64,000 bases of DNA. Origin: Shumkonia mesophila (GTDB lineage: Bacteria > Pseudomonadota > Alphaproteobacteria > Rhodospirillales > Shumkoniaceae). The stretch is taken from NCBI RefSeq assembly GCF_026163695.1, contig NZ_JAOTID010000005.1:62001-126000 (forward strand), written 5' to 3'. The notes beneath the pieces were generated by a model. That model saw only the letters and a program-made list of their open reading frames with translations, had not been told where the DNA came from and made no database searches. Below are positions 1-8,506 of the stretch, one piece after another. How positions within the stretch are numbered: position 1 is the stretch's first letter; the number at the start of each line of letters is the position of its first letter. A program made the position numbers and the translations under genes.

Positions 1-652
1 CGATGACGCCGACCCCCATGGTCACATCGGCCGCCCCCTGGCTTTGCGCGAACAGCGCGCCGGCCAGCGCCACCAGGGCGTTGCTGATGGCCATGCCGAG
101 CAGGGTATAGAAATCGGTGTTGATGCCCTGGGCCCGGGCCATGCGTGCATTGGCCCCGGTGGCCCGCATGGCGAGCCCGATTTCGGAGTTGAGGAACCAG
201 TCCATGGCCAGCTTGGCGGCGACGATGAGCACGAAAAGGGCGGCCGGCACCGCCACGTAGGTGGAAATGCCCAGCGCGTCCAAGGGGCTGAACACGGTGG
301 TCTCGCCCAGAAGCGCGATGTTGGGCCGGCCCATGATGCGCAGGTTGATCGAATAGAGCGCGATCATGGTGAGGATGCTGGCCAGCAGGTGCAGGATCTT
401 GAGCCGCACGTTGAGCCAGGCCGTCATCAGCCCGGCCGCCGCGCCGGCCACGCAGGCCGCCAGCGTGGCGAGGAAGGGGTTGACGCCGGCGCCGACGATC
501 AGCACGGCGGAAACCGCCGCCCCCAGCGGAAAGCTGCCATCCACCGTCAGGTCCGGGAACTGCAGAATGCGAAACGACAGATAGACGCCCAGCGCGACCA
601 AGCCGAAGATCAGCCCGGTCTCGAGGGTGCCGAGGAAGGCGATCAGGCTCAT
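1..652 (-). CDS. ABC transporter permease, C-terminus cut by window edge
   Basis: Inner-membrane permease of an ABC importer of the branched-chain-amino-acid-permease type (BPD_transp_2 fold), as found with TrpX-type binding proteins. The visible 217 residues begin MSLIAFLGTLETGLIFGLVA and contain several hydrophobic helices, with the family-like stretch RILQFPDLTVDGSFPLGAA near residues 28-46. The ATG (652-650) overlaps the TGA of the upstream binding-protein gene, so the two are translationally coupled. The rest of the gene, and presumably an ATPase gene, lie beyond position 1. Substrate unknown; aromatic amino acids are one possibility by analogy with TrpXYZ. Confidence 0.88.
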   Translation of the reverse strand, partial: MSLIAFLGTLETGLIFGLVALGVYLSFRILQFPDLTVDGSFPLGAAVSAVLIVGAGVNPFLATLAACVAGAAAGLMTAWLNVRLKILHLLASILTMIALYSINLRIMGRPNIALLGETTVFSPLDALGISTYVAVPAALFVLIVAAKLAMDWFLNSEIGLAMRATGANARMARAQGINTDFYTLLGMAISNALVALAGALFAQSQGAADVTMGVGVI

Positions 653-1605
653 CGGAAGACCTTGGTCGCCTCGCCGACCATGGCGTCCGGCACCTTGACC
701 CCCATTTTGGCGGCGGAGGCCAGGTTGAGCCACAGGTCCATCTTGCGCACGCCGGAAACCGGGATGTCGCCGGGCTTCTCGCCCTTGAGGATGCGTGCCA
801 CCACCTCGCCGGTCTGACGGCCGACCTCGTAGTAGTTGAAGCCCAGCGCCGCGACGGCGCCGCGTTCCACGGAATCCGTATCCCCGGCGAAGACCGGGAT
901 CTTGGCGTCGATGCCGACCTTGACCACCGCCTCGAAGGCCGACACCACGGTGTTGTCGGTGGGCACGTAGAAGGCGTCGACCTTGCCGATCAGCGAGCGG
1001 GCGGCGGCCAGCACCTCGCTCGATTTGGGCGCGGCGCCTTCCTGCACCTCGATGCCCGCCGCCTTCGCCGCCTCTCGCAGGGCCTCCAGCGAGGAAACCG
1101 AATTGACCTCGCCCGGGTTGTACAGGAATCCCAGGCGCTTCACCCCCGGCGTCAGGCGCTTGATCATGGCCAGGTGCTTGTCGACCGGCGCCATGTCCGA
1201 GGTGCCGGTGACGTTGGCGCCCGGCTTTTCCCAATTGGAGACCAGCTTGGCCGAAACCGGGTCGGTGACGGCGGAAAAGACGATCGGCAGCGTCTTGGTC
1301 GCCGCCACCGCCGCCTGGGCCGACGGCGTGGCGATGGCGACGATGACGTCGGGGGCGTCGCCCACGAACTTGCGGGCGATCTGCACGGCGGTCGCCATGT
1401 TCCCCTGGGCGCTTTCGTATTGCCATTTCAGCGTCTTGCCGGCGACGAAGCCGGCCTCGGCCAGCACGTCCTGGACGCCCTGGCGGCAGGCGTCCAGCGC
1501 CGGATGCTCGACGATCTGGGTGATGGCGACGGATTTCTCGGCGGCCTGGGCGCCGGTGGCGACGATGAGCGCCAGGGCGGCCGCGGCAAGGCGGATGACG
1601 GTCAT
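649..1605 (-). CDS. ABC transporter substrate-binding protein (PF04392, TrpX-like)
   Basis: Periplasmic binding protein of 318 residues for the adjacent permease. It starts MTVIRLAAAALALIVATGAQA, a clear Sec signal peptide ending in an AQA|A cleavage site. The body has the ABC_sub_bind pattern: an ITQIVEHPALDACRQG start, VIVAIATPSAQAA, PIVFSAVTDPVSAKLV and a second lobe with GFLYNPGEVNS. The start at 1605 was chosen because GAGGA lies just upstream; an in-frame extension of 39 residues has no signal-peptide logic. First visible gene of an uptake operon. The family includes tryptophan and tyrosine binders, but the ligand cannot be read from sequence. Confidence 0.9.
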   Translation of the reverse strand: MTVIRLAAAALALIVATGAQAAEKSVAITQIVEHPALDACRQGVQDVLAEAGFVAGKTLKWQYESAQGNMATAVQIARKFVGDAPDVIVAIATPSAQAAVAATKTLPIVFSAVTDPVSAKLVSNWEKPGANVTGTSDMAPVDKHLAMIKRLTPGVKRLGFLYNPGEVNSVSSLEALREAAKAAGIEVQEGAAPKSSEVLAAARSLIGKVDAFYVPTDNTVVSAFEAVVKVGIDAKIPVFAGDTDSVERGAVAALGFNYYEVGRQTGEVVARILKGEKPGDIPVSGVRKMDLWLNLASAAKMGVKVPDAMVGEATKVFR

Positions 1606-1742
1606 GGATAGTCCTCGGGTCAGATCCGGGTATCGGCGCATATTAATCCCCGAGGCCGCCAGGGAAAGGAAAAGTTCGCATTGAGAATTGTTGCGCCGCG
1701 TCCCATGTTGGGCCGGCCCCATCGTTGGTTTCGAGGCCCGCC

Positions 1743-2480
1743 ATGTTCAGGACCTACCTCGGCGATCTTTCCGCCTTCGCCTGCTTTCTCGTCTGCTGGG
1801 TCGGCTACACGTGGTTTGCCGACTACGCGCGCCGCGATTCGCGCAGCATCATGGTCGCCATGCACGACCTGCACCTGCTGTGGATGCGGCGCATGCTGCG
1901 GCGCGAGGTGCGCATCGGCGACGTCAACATCCTGGGCGTGGCCAACCGCAGCGTCATGCTGCTGGTCACCACCACGGTCTTCATCCTGGCCGGACTGGTC
2001 GCCATCATGGGGGCGCTGGACAAGGCCCGCGAGCTGGTTTCCGGGCTGGCCTTCACGGTGCAGGCGTCGCGCGAGATGTGGGAAATCAAGATGCTGATGA
2101 TGATCCTCATCTTCACCTACGCCTTCTTCAAGTTCATGTGGTCGCTGCGCCAGTTCAATTATTCCCTCCAGCTGCTGGGCGCGGCGCCGCTGCACGACGA
2201 ACCCGATTCTCCGGACTGGGAGACGTTCCCGAAGCGGGCCAGCCGGGTGATCACGCTGGCTGTCGATTCCTTCAACCGCGGGGTGCGCGCCTATTATTTC
2301 GGGCTGGCGGCGCTGGGCTGGTTCATCCAACCCTGGGTGTTCGGGGTGGTCTCGGTGTGGATCGTGCTGGTGCTCTATCGCCGCGAGTTCCGCTCGCACA
2401 CCCTCAAGACCCTGACCGCCGAGGAGGGCGATCCCTTCGCCGGCAAGGAAACGCCGGAGCGGGAAGGCGTGCCGCGATGA
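1743..2480 (+). CDS. DUF599 family membrane protein
   Basis: Integral membrane protein of about 245 residues matching the DUF599 pattern. A first helix (LGDLSAFACFLVCWVGYTWF) is followed by the charged segment RRDSRSIMVAMHDLHLLWMRRM, then helices around VMLLVTTTVFILAGLVAIMG, MLMMILIFTYAFFKFMWSLRQFNY and GLAALGWFIQPWVFGVVSVWIV. The function of the family is unknown. An in-frame ATG at 1725 is an alternative start. The stop codon overlaps the next start (tenA) as ATGA, so the two are probably cotranscribed, although nothing else ties DUF599 to thiamine. Confidence 0.82.
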   Translation: MFRTYLGDLSAFACFLVCWVGYTWFADYARRDSRSIMVAMHDLHLLWMRRMLRREVRIGDVNILGVANRSVMLLVTTTVFILAGLVAIMGALDKARELVSGLAFTVQASREMWEIKMLMMILIFTYAFFKFMWSLRQFNYSLQLLGAAPLHDEPDSPDWETFPKRASRVITLAVDSFNRGVRAYYFGLAALGWFIQPWVFGVVSVWIVLVLYRREFRSHTLKTLTAEEGDPFAGKETPEREGVPR

Positions 2481-3139
2481 CGCCGCTCCTCTCCACGCTC
2501 AAGCGGGCCTGCGCCGCCGAATGGGCGGCCTACGTCGACCATCCGTTCGTCCGCGCGCTGGGCGAGGGCACCTTGCCCGAGGCGGCGTTCCGCCGCTATC
2601 TGGGGCAGGACTATCTTTTCCTCGTCCATTTCGCCCGCGCCTACGGACTGGCCGCCTTCAAGGGCGAGACCATCGAGGATATCCGCCAGGCGGCCTTGGG
2701 CCTGGATGCCATGATCAACGTCGAGATGGGCCTGCACGTTTCCTTCTGCGCCGGCTGGGGCATGAGCGAGGCCGAGATGGCGGCGCTGCCCGAGGCCGAC
2801 GCCACCATCGCCTATACCCGCTTCGTGCTGGAGCGCGGCCTGGCCGGCGACCTTCTCGACCTGCACGTGGCGCTGGCCCCCTGCATCGTCGGCTATGCCG
2901 AGATCGGCCAGGCGTTGGCCGCCCGCCACGAAGGCGCACTTGCCGGCAATCCCTACCGCGCCTGGGTCGAGATGTACGCCTCGGCCGACTACCGATCCGT
3001 CGCCGAGGCCGAGGCCGCCTACCTCGACACCCTGATGGCCCGGCGCGGCGGGCCGGGCCGGCTGGATGGCCTGTTGACCACCTTCCGGCAGGCGACCCGC
3101 CTGGAGGCCGCCTTTTGGGACATGGGGCTGGCGGTTTGA
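2477..3139 (+). CDS. tenA: TenA family thiaminase II-like protein
   Basis: TenA-fold protein of 220 residues, the usual length. TenA enzymes hydrolyse aminopyrimidine thiamine-degradation products for salvage into thiamine synthesis in the cytoplasm. The segment LAPCIVGYAEIG carries the family cysteine in the expected PCxxGYxEIG context, and YLGQDYLFLVHFARAYGLAA matches the N-terminal helix pair. The C-terminal FRQATRLEAAFWDMGL also fits, including the FWxMA-like end. It starts on an ATG overlapping the upstream stop codon. No thiamine biosynthesis gene is nearby, so substrate scope (TenA_C versus TenA_E type) is open. Confidence 0.85.
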   Translation: MTPLLSTLKRACAAEWAAYVDHPFVRALGEGTLPEAAFRRYLGQDYLFLVHFARAYGLAAFKGETIEDIRQAALGLDAMINVEMGLHVSFCAGWGMSEAEMAALPEADATIAYTRFVLERGLAGDLLDLHVALAPCIVGYAEIGQALAARHEGALAGNPYRAWVEMYASADYRSVAEAEAAYLDTLMARRGGPGRLDGLLTTFRQATRLEAAFWDMGLAV

Positions 3140-3170
3140 CTTGGCCCCGTCAGGGGCCATATGAAGGCGC

Positions 3171-4277
3171 ATGAACAGCCTGGGAATCGATAAGCCGCCG
3201 CGCGAAACCCGTGTCGTCGTCGCCATGTCGGGCGGCGTCGACAGTTCGGTGACGGCCGCCCTCCTGGCCGAGGAAGGCTACGACGTCGTCGGCGTCACCA
3301 TGCAGCTTTACGACCACGGCGAGGCGACCGGGCGTCCCGGCACCTGCTGCGCCGGCAAGGACATCCACGACGCCCGGCAGGTCGCCGACGCCATCGGCAT
3401 TTCCCATTACGTGGTCAATTACGAGGATCGCTTCCGCACCGCGGTCATCGACGATTTCGCCGACACCTATCTGCGCGGCGAAACGCCCATTCCCTGCGTG
3501 CGCTGCAACCAAACGGTCAAGTTCCGCGACCTGTTGGGCGCGGCCGGCGATCTTGCCGCCGACGCGCTGGTCACCGGCCATTACGTGCGCTGGCAACGGG
3601 GCGCCGCCGGCCCCGAACTGCTGCGCGGCGCCGACCATGGCCGCGACCAGAGCTATTTCCTGTTCGCCACCACCCGCCAGCAGCTTTCCTTCCTGCGCTT
3701 CCCGCTGGGCGCCATGGACAAGGGCACGACCCGCGAGCACGCCCGGCGCTTGGGCCTGCCGGTGGCCGCCAAGCCCGACAGCCAGGACATCTGCTTCGTG
3801 CCCACCGGCGGCTATGCCGCGGTCGTCGAGAAGCTGCGGCCGGGCGCCACCGAGCCGGGCGACATCGTCGATCTTGGGGGCAACGTGCTGGCCCGTCACG
3901 ACGGCATCATCCACTACACCGTCGGCCAGCGGCGCGGCCTCGGCATCGGCGGCGGGGCGCCGCTTTATGTTGTGCGCCTGGAGCCCGAGGCGAGGCGCGT
4001 CGTCGTCGGTCCGGCCGAGGCGCTGCTGACCGGCAGGCTTGCCGTGCGCGAGGTCAACTGGCTGGGCGACGGCGACGGGCCACCGGAGACGGGGGTCAGG
4101 GTCGCGGTCAAGCTGCGCTCCACCCAGCCGCTCACCGCCGCCACCGTGTTCGGCCGCGACGGCGGCATGGCCGAGGTGGCGCTGGACACCCCCCAGGCCG
4201 GCGTCGCCCCCGGCCAGGCCTGCGTCTTCTACGACGGCGAGCGCATGCTGGGCGGCGGTTGGATCGTGCGTTCCTAG
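3171..4277 (+). CDS. mnmA: tRNA-specific 2-thiouridylase MnmA
   Basis: Cytoplasmic enzyme of 368 residues that installs sulfur at C2 of wobble uridine 34 in Lys, Glu and Gln tRNAs, using ATP and a persulfide relay. Key motifs are present in order: the PP-loop MSGGVDSSV, the substrate-binding [11 protein letters not shown] with the first catalytic cysteine, and [15 protein letters not shown] with the second. The C-terminal beta-barrel follows ([12 protein letters not shown]). Length and order are typical. The gene stands alone, 31 bp after tenA, with no strong promoter obvious between them. Confidence 0.96.
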   Translation: MNSLGIDKPPRETRVVVAMSGGVDSSVTAALLAEEGYDVVGVTMQLYDHGEATGRPGTCCAGKDIHDARQVADAIGISHYVVNYEDRFRTAVIDDFADTYLRGETPIPCVRCNQTVKFRDLLGAAGDLAADALVTGHYVRWQRGAAGPELLRGADHGRDQSYFLFATTRQQLSFLRFPLGAMDKGTTREHARRLGLPVAAKPDSQDICFVPTGGYAAVVEKLRPGATEPGDIVDLGGNVLARHDGIIHYTVGQRRGLGIGGGAPLYVVRLEPEARRVVVGPAEALLTGRLAVREVNWLGDGDGPPETGVRVAVKLRSTQPLTAATVFGRDGGMAEVALDTPQAGVAPGQACVFYDGERMLGGGWIVRS

Positions 4278-4321
4278 GCACGTTACGTCTCTGCACTAAC
4301 CTGGGGCATCCGCTGCGGCGC

Positions 4322-4355
4322 TTGACACGCGGAGACCTGTACATAATTATGTACA
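4322..4355 (+). promoter_or_regulatory. Promoter with overlapping operator palindrome of the yefM-yoeB module
   Basis: A TTGACA -35 box lies at 4322-4327. A perfect 18-bp palindrome, TGTACATAATTATGTACA, fills 4338-4355 and covers the expected -10 position. It ends 20 bp before the antitoxin ATG. Both ends carry the TGTACA core reported for the E. coli yefM-yoeB operator, so autorepression by the YefM-YoeB complex is the natural reading. The sequence facts are direct; the function is inferred from homology. Confidence 0.8.
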
Positions 4356-4375
4356 TGTCTTTCGAGGAGAGCGCC

Positions 4376-4627
4376 ATGGGACACGTCAGCTACACCGAAT
4401 TTCGCCAGAACCTTGCGAGTTTCATGGACGACGTCTGCGAGGGGCGAGCTCCCCTCACGGTCACCCGCCAGAAGGGCCGCTCCGTCGTGGTGATTTCCGA
4501 GGAGGAGTATGAAAGCCTCGTCGAGACCTTCCATCTGCTCAAGAGCCCGGCGAACGCCCGGCGCCTGTCGGGCGCCGTCGCCGCTCTTGATGCCGGCCAG
4601 GGTGTCGAGCGCGATCCCATCGAATGA
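4376..4627 (+). CDS. yefM: Antitoxin YefM (Phd/YefM family)
   Basis: Antitoxin of 83 residues that neutralises and co-represses with YoeB. The start (HVSYTEFRQNLASFMDDV) and middle (LTVTRQKGRSVVVISEEEY) follow the Phd/YefM DNA-binding fold, and LLKSPANARRL is the toxin-contact region, nearly identical to the E. coli protein as I remember it. The ATG at 4376 is preceded by GAGGAGA. An upstream in-frame extension would run through the operator palindrome and was rejected. The stop overlaps the toxin start as ATGA. Confidence 0.94.
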   Translation: MGHVSYTEFRQNLASFMDDVCEGRAPLTVTRQKGRSVVVISEEEYESLVETFHLLKSPANARRLSGAVAALDAGQGVERDPIE

Positions 4628-4890
4628 AGCTCGTCTGGGCGCCGCAGGCCTGGGAGGACTACCTGCATTGGCAGGAAGACGACCGGGAAATCGTCGGCAA
4701 GATCAACGACCTCATCAAGGATGCCACACGGAGCCCTTTCCGGGGGCTCGGAAAACCGGAACCCTTGAAGGGAAGCCTTCAGGGCTGGTGGTCCCGGCGC
4801 ATCACGGGCGAGCATCGGTTCGTCTATCGCGTCACCGGCGCCGGCGATGCCAAGGCGCTCGAGATCGCTCAGTGCCGGTACCATTACTGA
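4624..4890 (+). CDS. yoeB: Toxin YoeB, mRNA interferase
   Basis: Ribosome-dependent endoribonuclease of the RelE superfamily, 88 residues. Catalytic residues known from E. coli YoeB are all in place: Glu46 (in KPEPLK), Arg65 (in EHRFVY) and the C-terminal His87-Tyr88 (CRYHY end). WSRRITGEHR is the family core. Relative to E. coli YoeB there is a four-residue insertion in the loop before the last strand (TGAGDAKALE). The intact catalytic set and coupled translation with yefM suggest an active module. It is followed by a terminator at 4953-4973. Confidence 0.95.
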   Translation: MKLVWAPQAWEDYLHWQEDDREIVGKINDLIKDATRSPFRGLGKPEPLKGSLQGWWSRRITGEHRFVYRVTGAGDAKALEIAQCRYHY

Positions 4891-4952
4891 CGCCGCTTCC
4901 AGGCAAACTCCGTTCCGCCGCTAGGTCTCTGGGCTGACCAAAACGGGAAGCC

Positions 4953-4973
4953 AGACGGGCACTCCGTCTTTTT
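4953..4973 (+). terminator. Rho-independent terminator after yoeB
   Basis: Stem AGACGG / CCGTCT (4953-4958 with 4964-4969), loop GCACT, followed by a run of five T (4969-4973). It closes the toxin-antitoxin transcription unit 63 bp after yoeB. Confidence 0.75.
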
Positions 4974-5091
4974 CCCCATGGTCGGGCTGGAAGTCGGGCT
5001 GTCCCCCGTGCTATCAGCGGCAGCGGTTGCGCGCGGCCGTTCGGCCGGCGGCGGCCAAAAACAAAGACGAACGCTGTGTCGGGAGACTGGA

Positions 5092-6387
5092 ATGGACGTG
5101 TTCGACGCCGCCGAAAGCCTGGACCGCCAGGCCATCGAGGCCCTGCAACTCGAGCGCCTGCGCGAAACCCTGGGCCGCGTCGCCGCCGTTCCCCTTTATG
5201 CCGAACGTCTGGCGGCGGCGAACCTTTCGGCCGCCAGCCTGCGCTCGCTGGCCGATTTCCGGCGCCTGCCTTTCACCACCAAGGACGACCTGCGCGCCGC
5301 CTATCCGTCCCGCATGCTGGCTCGCCCGATGAGCGAGATGGTGCGGGTCCATACCTCGAGCGGCACCACCGGCACCGCCATCGCCATCTTCCATACCCGC
5401 AACGACATCGCGGTGTGGGCCGACCTCATGGCCCGCTGCATGCATATGGTCGGCCTGCGTTCCAGCGACGTCTTCCAGAACGCCTCGGGCTATGGGCTGT
5501 TCACCGGCGGGCTCGGCATCCACGCCGGGGCCGAGCGGCTGGGCTGCTGCACCATTCCGGCGGGGGCGGGCAACACCCATCGCCAGATCCAGCTGATCCG
5601 CGATTTCGGCGTCACCGGCCTGCACATCATCCCGTCCTATGCCCTCTACTTGGCCGAAGCCCTGGAGCACGAGGGGATCGATCCCGACGCGCTGGGCCTG
5701 CGCATCGCGCTGATCGGCGCCGAGCCGCACAGCGAGGAGGTGCGCCGGCGCATCGAGGCCGGCCTCGGGGTCAAGGCCTACAATTCCTATGGGCTGTCCG
5801 AGATGAACGGCCCCGGCGTCGCCTTCGAGTGCGTCGAGCAGGCCGGCATGCACGTGTGGGAGGACGCCTTCCTGTTCGAGGTGATCGATCCCGAAAGCGG
5901 CGAGCCGGTCGCCGACGGCGAAATCGGCGAACTGGTGATGACGACGCTGATGCGCGAAGGCATGCCGATCCTGCGCTACCGCACCCGCGATCTTACCCGC
6001 ATCCTGCCCGGCCCGTGCGCCTGCGGGCGGACGCATCGGCGGATCGACCGTATCACCGGGCGGGCCGACGACATGCTGATCCTCAAGGGGGTCAACATCT
6101 ACCCCATGCAGATCGAGAAGGTGCTGATGACCTTCGCCGAGATCGGCAAGAACTATCAGATCGTGCTGGAGCGCGAAGGGGTGGTCGAGCGCATCCGGGT
6201 GCGCGCCGCGGTGGGGGCCGAGGTGCTCAAGGGCAGCGCCGGGGCGCTGGAGGCCCTGCGCCGGAAAATCACCGCCGGCCTGCACGACGAGATCCTGGTG
6301 ACGCCGACGGTCGAACTGGTCGCCGAAACCGAGGTGCCGCGCGCCGAGGGCAAGGCCAGGCGGGTGGTCGACCTCAGGGGGCAATAG
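5092..6387 (+). CDS. Phenylacetate-CoA ligase family protein (PaaK-like)
   Basis: AMP-forming acyl/aryl-CoA ligase of 431 residues, the usual PaaK length. The adenylation P-loop TSSGTTGTAIAI sits near residue 85. SYGLSEMNGPG is the A5-type motif, YRTRDLTRI the A7/A8 region, and DDMLILKGVNIYPMQIEKVL the hinge and start of the C-terminal domain. The ATG at 5092 was chosen because GGGAG precedes it and the following residues align with the family start; a longer in-frame form from 4978 lacks support. The gene is not in a paa operon, so the acid could be phenylacetate or another aryl acid, for example in anaerobic aromatic metabolism. Confidence 0.88.
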   Translation: MDVFDAAESLDRQAIEALQLERLRETLGRVAAVPLYAERLAAANLSAASLRSLADFRRLPFTTKDDLRAAYPSRMLARPMSEMVRVHTSSGTTGTAIAIFHTRNDIAVWADLMARCMHMVGLRSSDVFQNASGYGLFTGGLGIHAGAERLGCCTIPAGAGNTHRQIQLIRDFGVTGLHIIPSYALYLAEALEHEGIDPDALGLRIALIGAEPHSEEVRRRIEAGLGVKAYNSYGLSEMNGPGVAFECVEQAGMHVWEDAFLFEVIDPESGEPVADGEIGELVMTTLMREGMPILRYRTRDLTRILPGPCACGRTHRRIDRITGRADDMLILKGVNIYPMQIEKVLMTFAEIGKNYQIVLEREGVVERIRVRAAVGAEVLKGSAGALEALRRKITAGLHDEILVTPTVELVAETEVPRAEGKARRVVDLRGQ

Positions 6388-6744
6388 CCGCGCCAATCCT
6401 TCCGATGGCCGCTAAAGCGGGCAACTTGCCACAATTTCCCGCAGAAATTTGTCAAAAATAAATGTAAATTGTCATGCGCGGAAATGGCGTACACCCGATC
6501 TGCGGGAGATATCGCTTAAATTTCAACGGATTTTGACGACGTTTGGTGCGCTTCGAAGCCGTAACGGGGGGGCCCTCGGCGAAACGAAAAAGGCCGCGTT
6601 CTGACATCGCGGCGTAAAGGGTGGATGTTCCAATTGCGTCAATTGGGACCCTCCGGGCTTTCATCTGCCGTTTGCGTGGCAGGCGGCAGCCGGAGCGATC
6701 GGCGGGCGACCGGAATAAGAAAGAAAACAGAGAGGAAACCAGGG
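6388..6744. other. 357-bp intergenic region upstream of the chemoreceptor
   Basis: No convincing gene on either strand. The first part (about 6420-6480) is AT-rich for this window and contains a small dyad AATTTC / GAAATT (6433-6438 and 6444-6449). A GCTTCGAAGC palindrome lies near 6550. It probably holds the chemoreceptor promoter, but no sigma-70, sigma-28 or sigma-54 consensus stood out on reading. Confidence 0.5.
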
Positions 6745-8433
6745 ATGAGCGTCAATTTGAACAACTGGAAAATCGGCCGCCGGCTGATGGTTCTGGTTGC
6801 GCTGTTTGCGGTGATGTATCTCGGCATCGGAGGAGTCAGTCTCGTCGGTCTGCGCGACGCGCTCTATGAACAGAAGGGCGACGAGACGCGGCGCATCGTC
6901 GAGGTCGCCCACAGTTTCGTTAAGGAGTTTCACGCCCGCGCGGGACGGGGAGAGCTGACGGAAGCCCAGGCCAAGGAAGGGGCGCTCGCCGCCCTCAAGG
7001 GGCTGCGCTACGACGGCGAGCAGTATTACTGGGTCAACGACATGGACGCCTTGATGCTGATGCATCCGACGGCGCCGAAGCTGGTGGGGACCAGCCTGCG
7101 CACACTGAAGGACGCGCACGGCAACTTCATTTTCGCGGACATGATCGAGGTCGTCAAAAAGGATGGCGCCGGCCAATACACCTATTACTGGCCGCCCGAC
7201 AGCACGTCGCCGAAGCCGAAGGTGTCCTACGTGGCCGGTTTCAAGCCCTGGGGCTGGATCATCGGCAGCGGCGTCTTCGTCGAGGACGTCGAGAAGACCT
7301 TCTGGGGCAAGGCGGAACTGACCGGCGGCATGGCGGTGCTGACGGTGCTCATCGTCGTCGTCGTCGCCACGTCCATCGCCCGCAGCGTTTCCAGGCCGGT
7401 CAAGGAAATGACGAACGCCATGGACGCCCTGGCCCGCGGCGACAGGGCCATCGACATTCCGGCCCGCAATCGCAAGGACGAGATCGGCGAGATGGCCGCC
7501 GCCGTTCAGGTCTTCAAGGACGGCATGATCGAGGCCGATCGCCTGGCCGAGGAGCAGCGGCGCGAGCAGGAAGCGCGGACGGCCCGGGCCAAGCGCATCG
7601 AGGATCTCTGCCAAGCCTTCGACGCCACGTCGACCCAGGCGGTGAAGTCGGTGGCGGCGGCGGCATCGCAGATGCAGTCGTCCTCCGAAGCCATGGGGGC
7701 GACCGCCGAGGAGGCCAACCGTCAGGCCTCCGCCGTGGCGGCGGCCTCGGAACAGGCCTCGGCCAACGTGCAGACCGTCGCCTCGGCGGCCGAGGAACTG
7801 TCGTCCTCGATTTCTGAAATCAGCCGCCAAGTGACCCAGGCCTCGCAAATCGCCTCGGCCGCGGTGAGCGAAGCCGAGAAGACCAACGTCAAGGTCCAGG
7901 GCTTGGCCCAGGCCGCCAACAAGATCGGCGAAGTGGTGGCCCTGATCACCGATATCGCCGAGCAGACCAACCTGCTGGCGCTCAACGCCACCATCGAGGC
8001 GGCCCGGGCCGGCGACGCCGGCAAGGGTTTTGCGGTCGTTGCCAGCGAGGTGAAGAATCTCGCCAACCAGACGGCCAAGGCGACCGACGAGATCGGCGCC
8101 CAGATCGCCGGCATCCAGTCGGCCACCCAGGAAGCCGTGGCGGCGATCGAATCGATCACCAAGACGATCTCGAAGATCAACGAGGTCAACTCGGGCGTCG
8201 CCTCGGCGGTCGAGGCACAGGGGGCGGCGACCCAGGAGATCGCCCGCAACGTCGAGCAGGCGGCCGCGGGAACCCAGGAAGTGAGTTCCAACATCGGCGG
8301 CGTCAGCCAGGCGGCCAATGAGACCGGCACGGCAGCCGAGCAGATTAACAAGGCGGCCGGCGAACTGTCGCAGCAGTCGGAAACGCTTCGCGCCGAAGTC
8401 GACAAGTTCCTCGCCGGCGTGCGTTCCGCCTGA
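6745..8433 (+). CDS. Methyl-accepting chemotaxis protein with sCache sensor domain
   Basis: Transmembrane chemoreceptor of 562 residues. Order: short cytoplasmic N-terminus, TM1 ([20 protein letters not shown]), a periplasmic sCache_2 sensor with the typical [18 protein letters not shown] and [14 protein letters not shown] segments, TM2 ([18 protein letters not shown]), HAMP, and the signalling domain. The hairpin tip reads [20 protein letters not shown] followed by [14 protein letters not shown]. The C-terminus (KFLAGVRSA) has no NWETF-like tether for CheR/CheB. sCache_2 receptors often bind small carboxylates, but the ligand here is unknown. Start set at 6745 behind GAGGAAACCAGGG. Confidence 0.94.
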   Translation: MSVNLNNWKIGRRLMVLVALFAVMYLGIGGVSLVGLRDALYEQKGDETRRIVEVAHSFVKEFHARAGRGELTEAQAKEGALAALKGLRYDGEQYYWVNDMDALMLMHPTAPKLVGTSLRTLKDAHGNFIFADMIEVVKKDGAGQYTYYWPPDSTSPKPKVSYVAGFKPWGWIIGSGVFVEDVEKTFWGKAELTGGMAVLTVLIVVVVATSIARSVSRPVKEMTNAMDALARGDRAIDIPARNRKDEIGEMAAAVQVFKDGMIEADRLAEEQRREQEARTARAKRIEDLCQAFDATSTQAVKSVAAAASQMQSSSEAMGATAEEANRQASAVAAASEQASANVQTVASAAEELSSSISEISRQVTQASQIASAAVSEAEKTNVKVQGLAQAANKIGEVVALITDIAEQTNLLALNATIEAARAGDAGKGFAVVASEVKNLANQTAKATDEIGAQIAGIQSATQEAVAAIESITKTISKINEVNSGVASAVEAQGAATQEIARNVEQAAAGTQEVSSNIGGVSQAANETGTAAEQINKAAGELSQQSETLRAEVDKFLAGVRSA

Positions 8434-8452
8434 AGTCTGGCCCGTAAACCAT

Positions 8453-8485
8453 CGGGGGCGGCCCATGGCCGCCCCCGTTTCTTTC
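8453..8485 (+). terminator. Rho-independent terminator after the chemoreceptor
   Basis: A strong GC hairpin with 11-bp arms (CGGGGGCGGCC and its complement, 8453-8463 with 8467-8477), followed by TTTCTTTC. It lies between convergent genes, 20 bp after the receptor stop. Confidence 0.75.
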
Positions 8486-8506
8486 AGGCGATCTCTCCGC
8501 CTTCAG

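Noticed and set aside
6661..8466. Open frame of about 600 codons on the minus strand across the chemoreceptor gene
   Set aside because: It is the GC-rich mirror of the real gene (repeated HGLG/RRGH-type residues, no domain); the plus-strand protein has full sCache, HAMP and MCP signatures.
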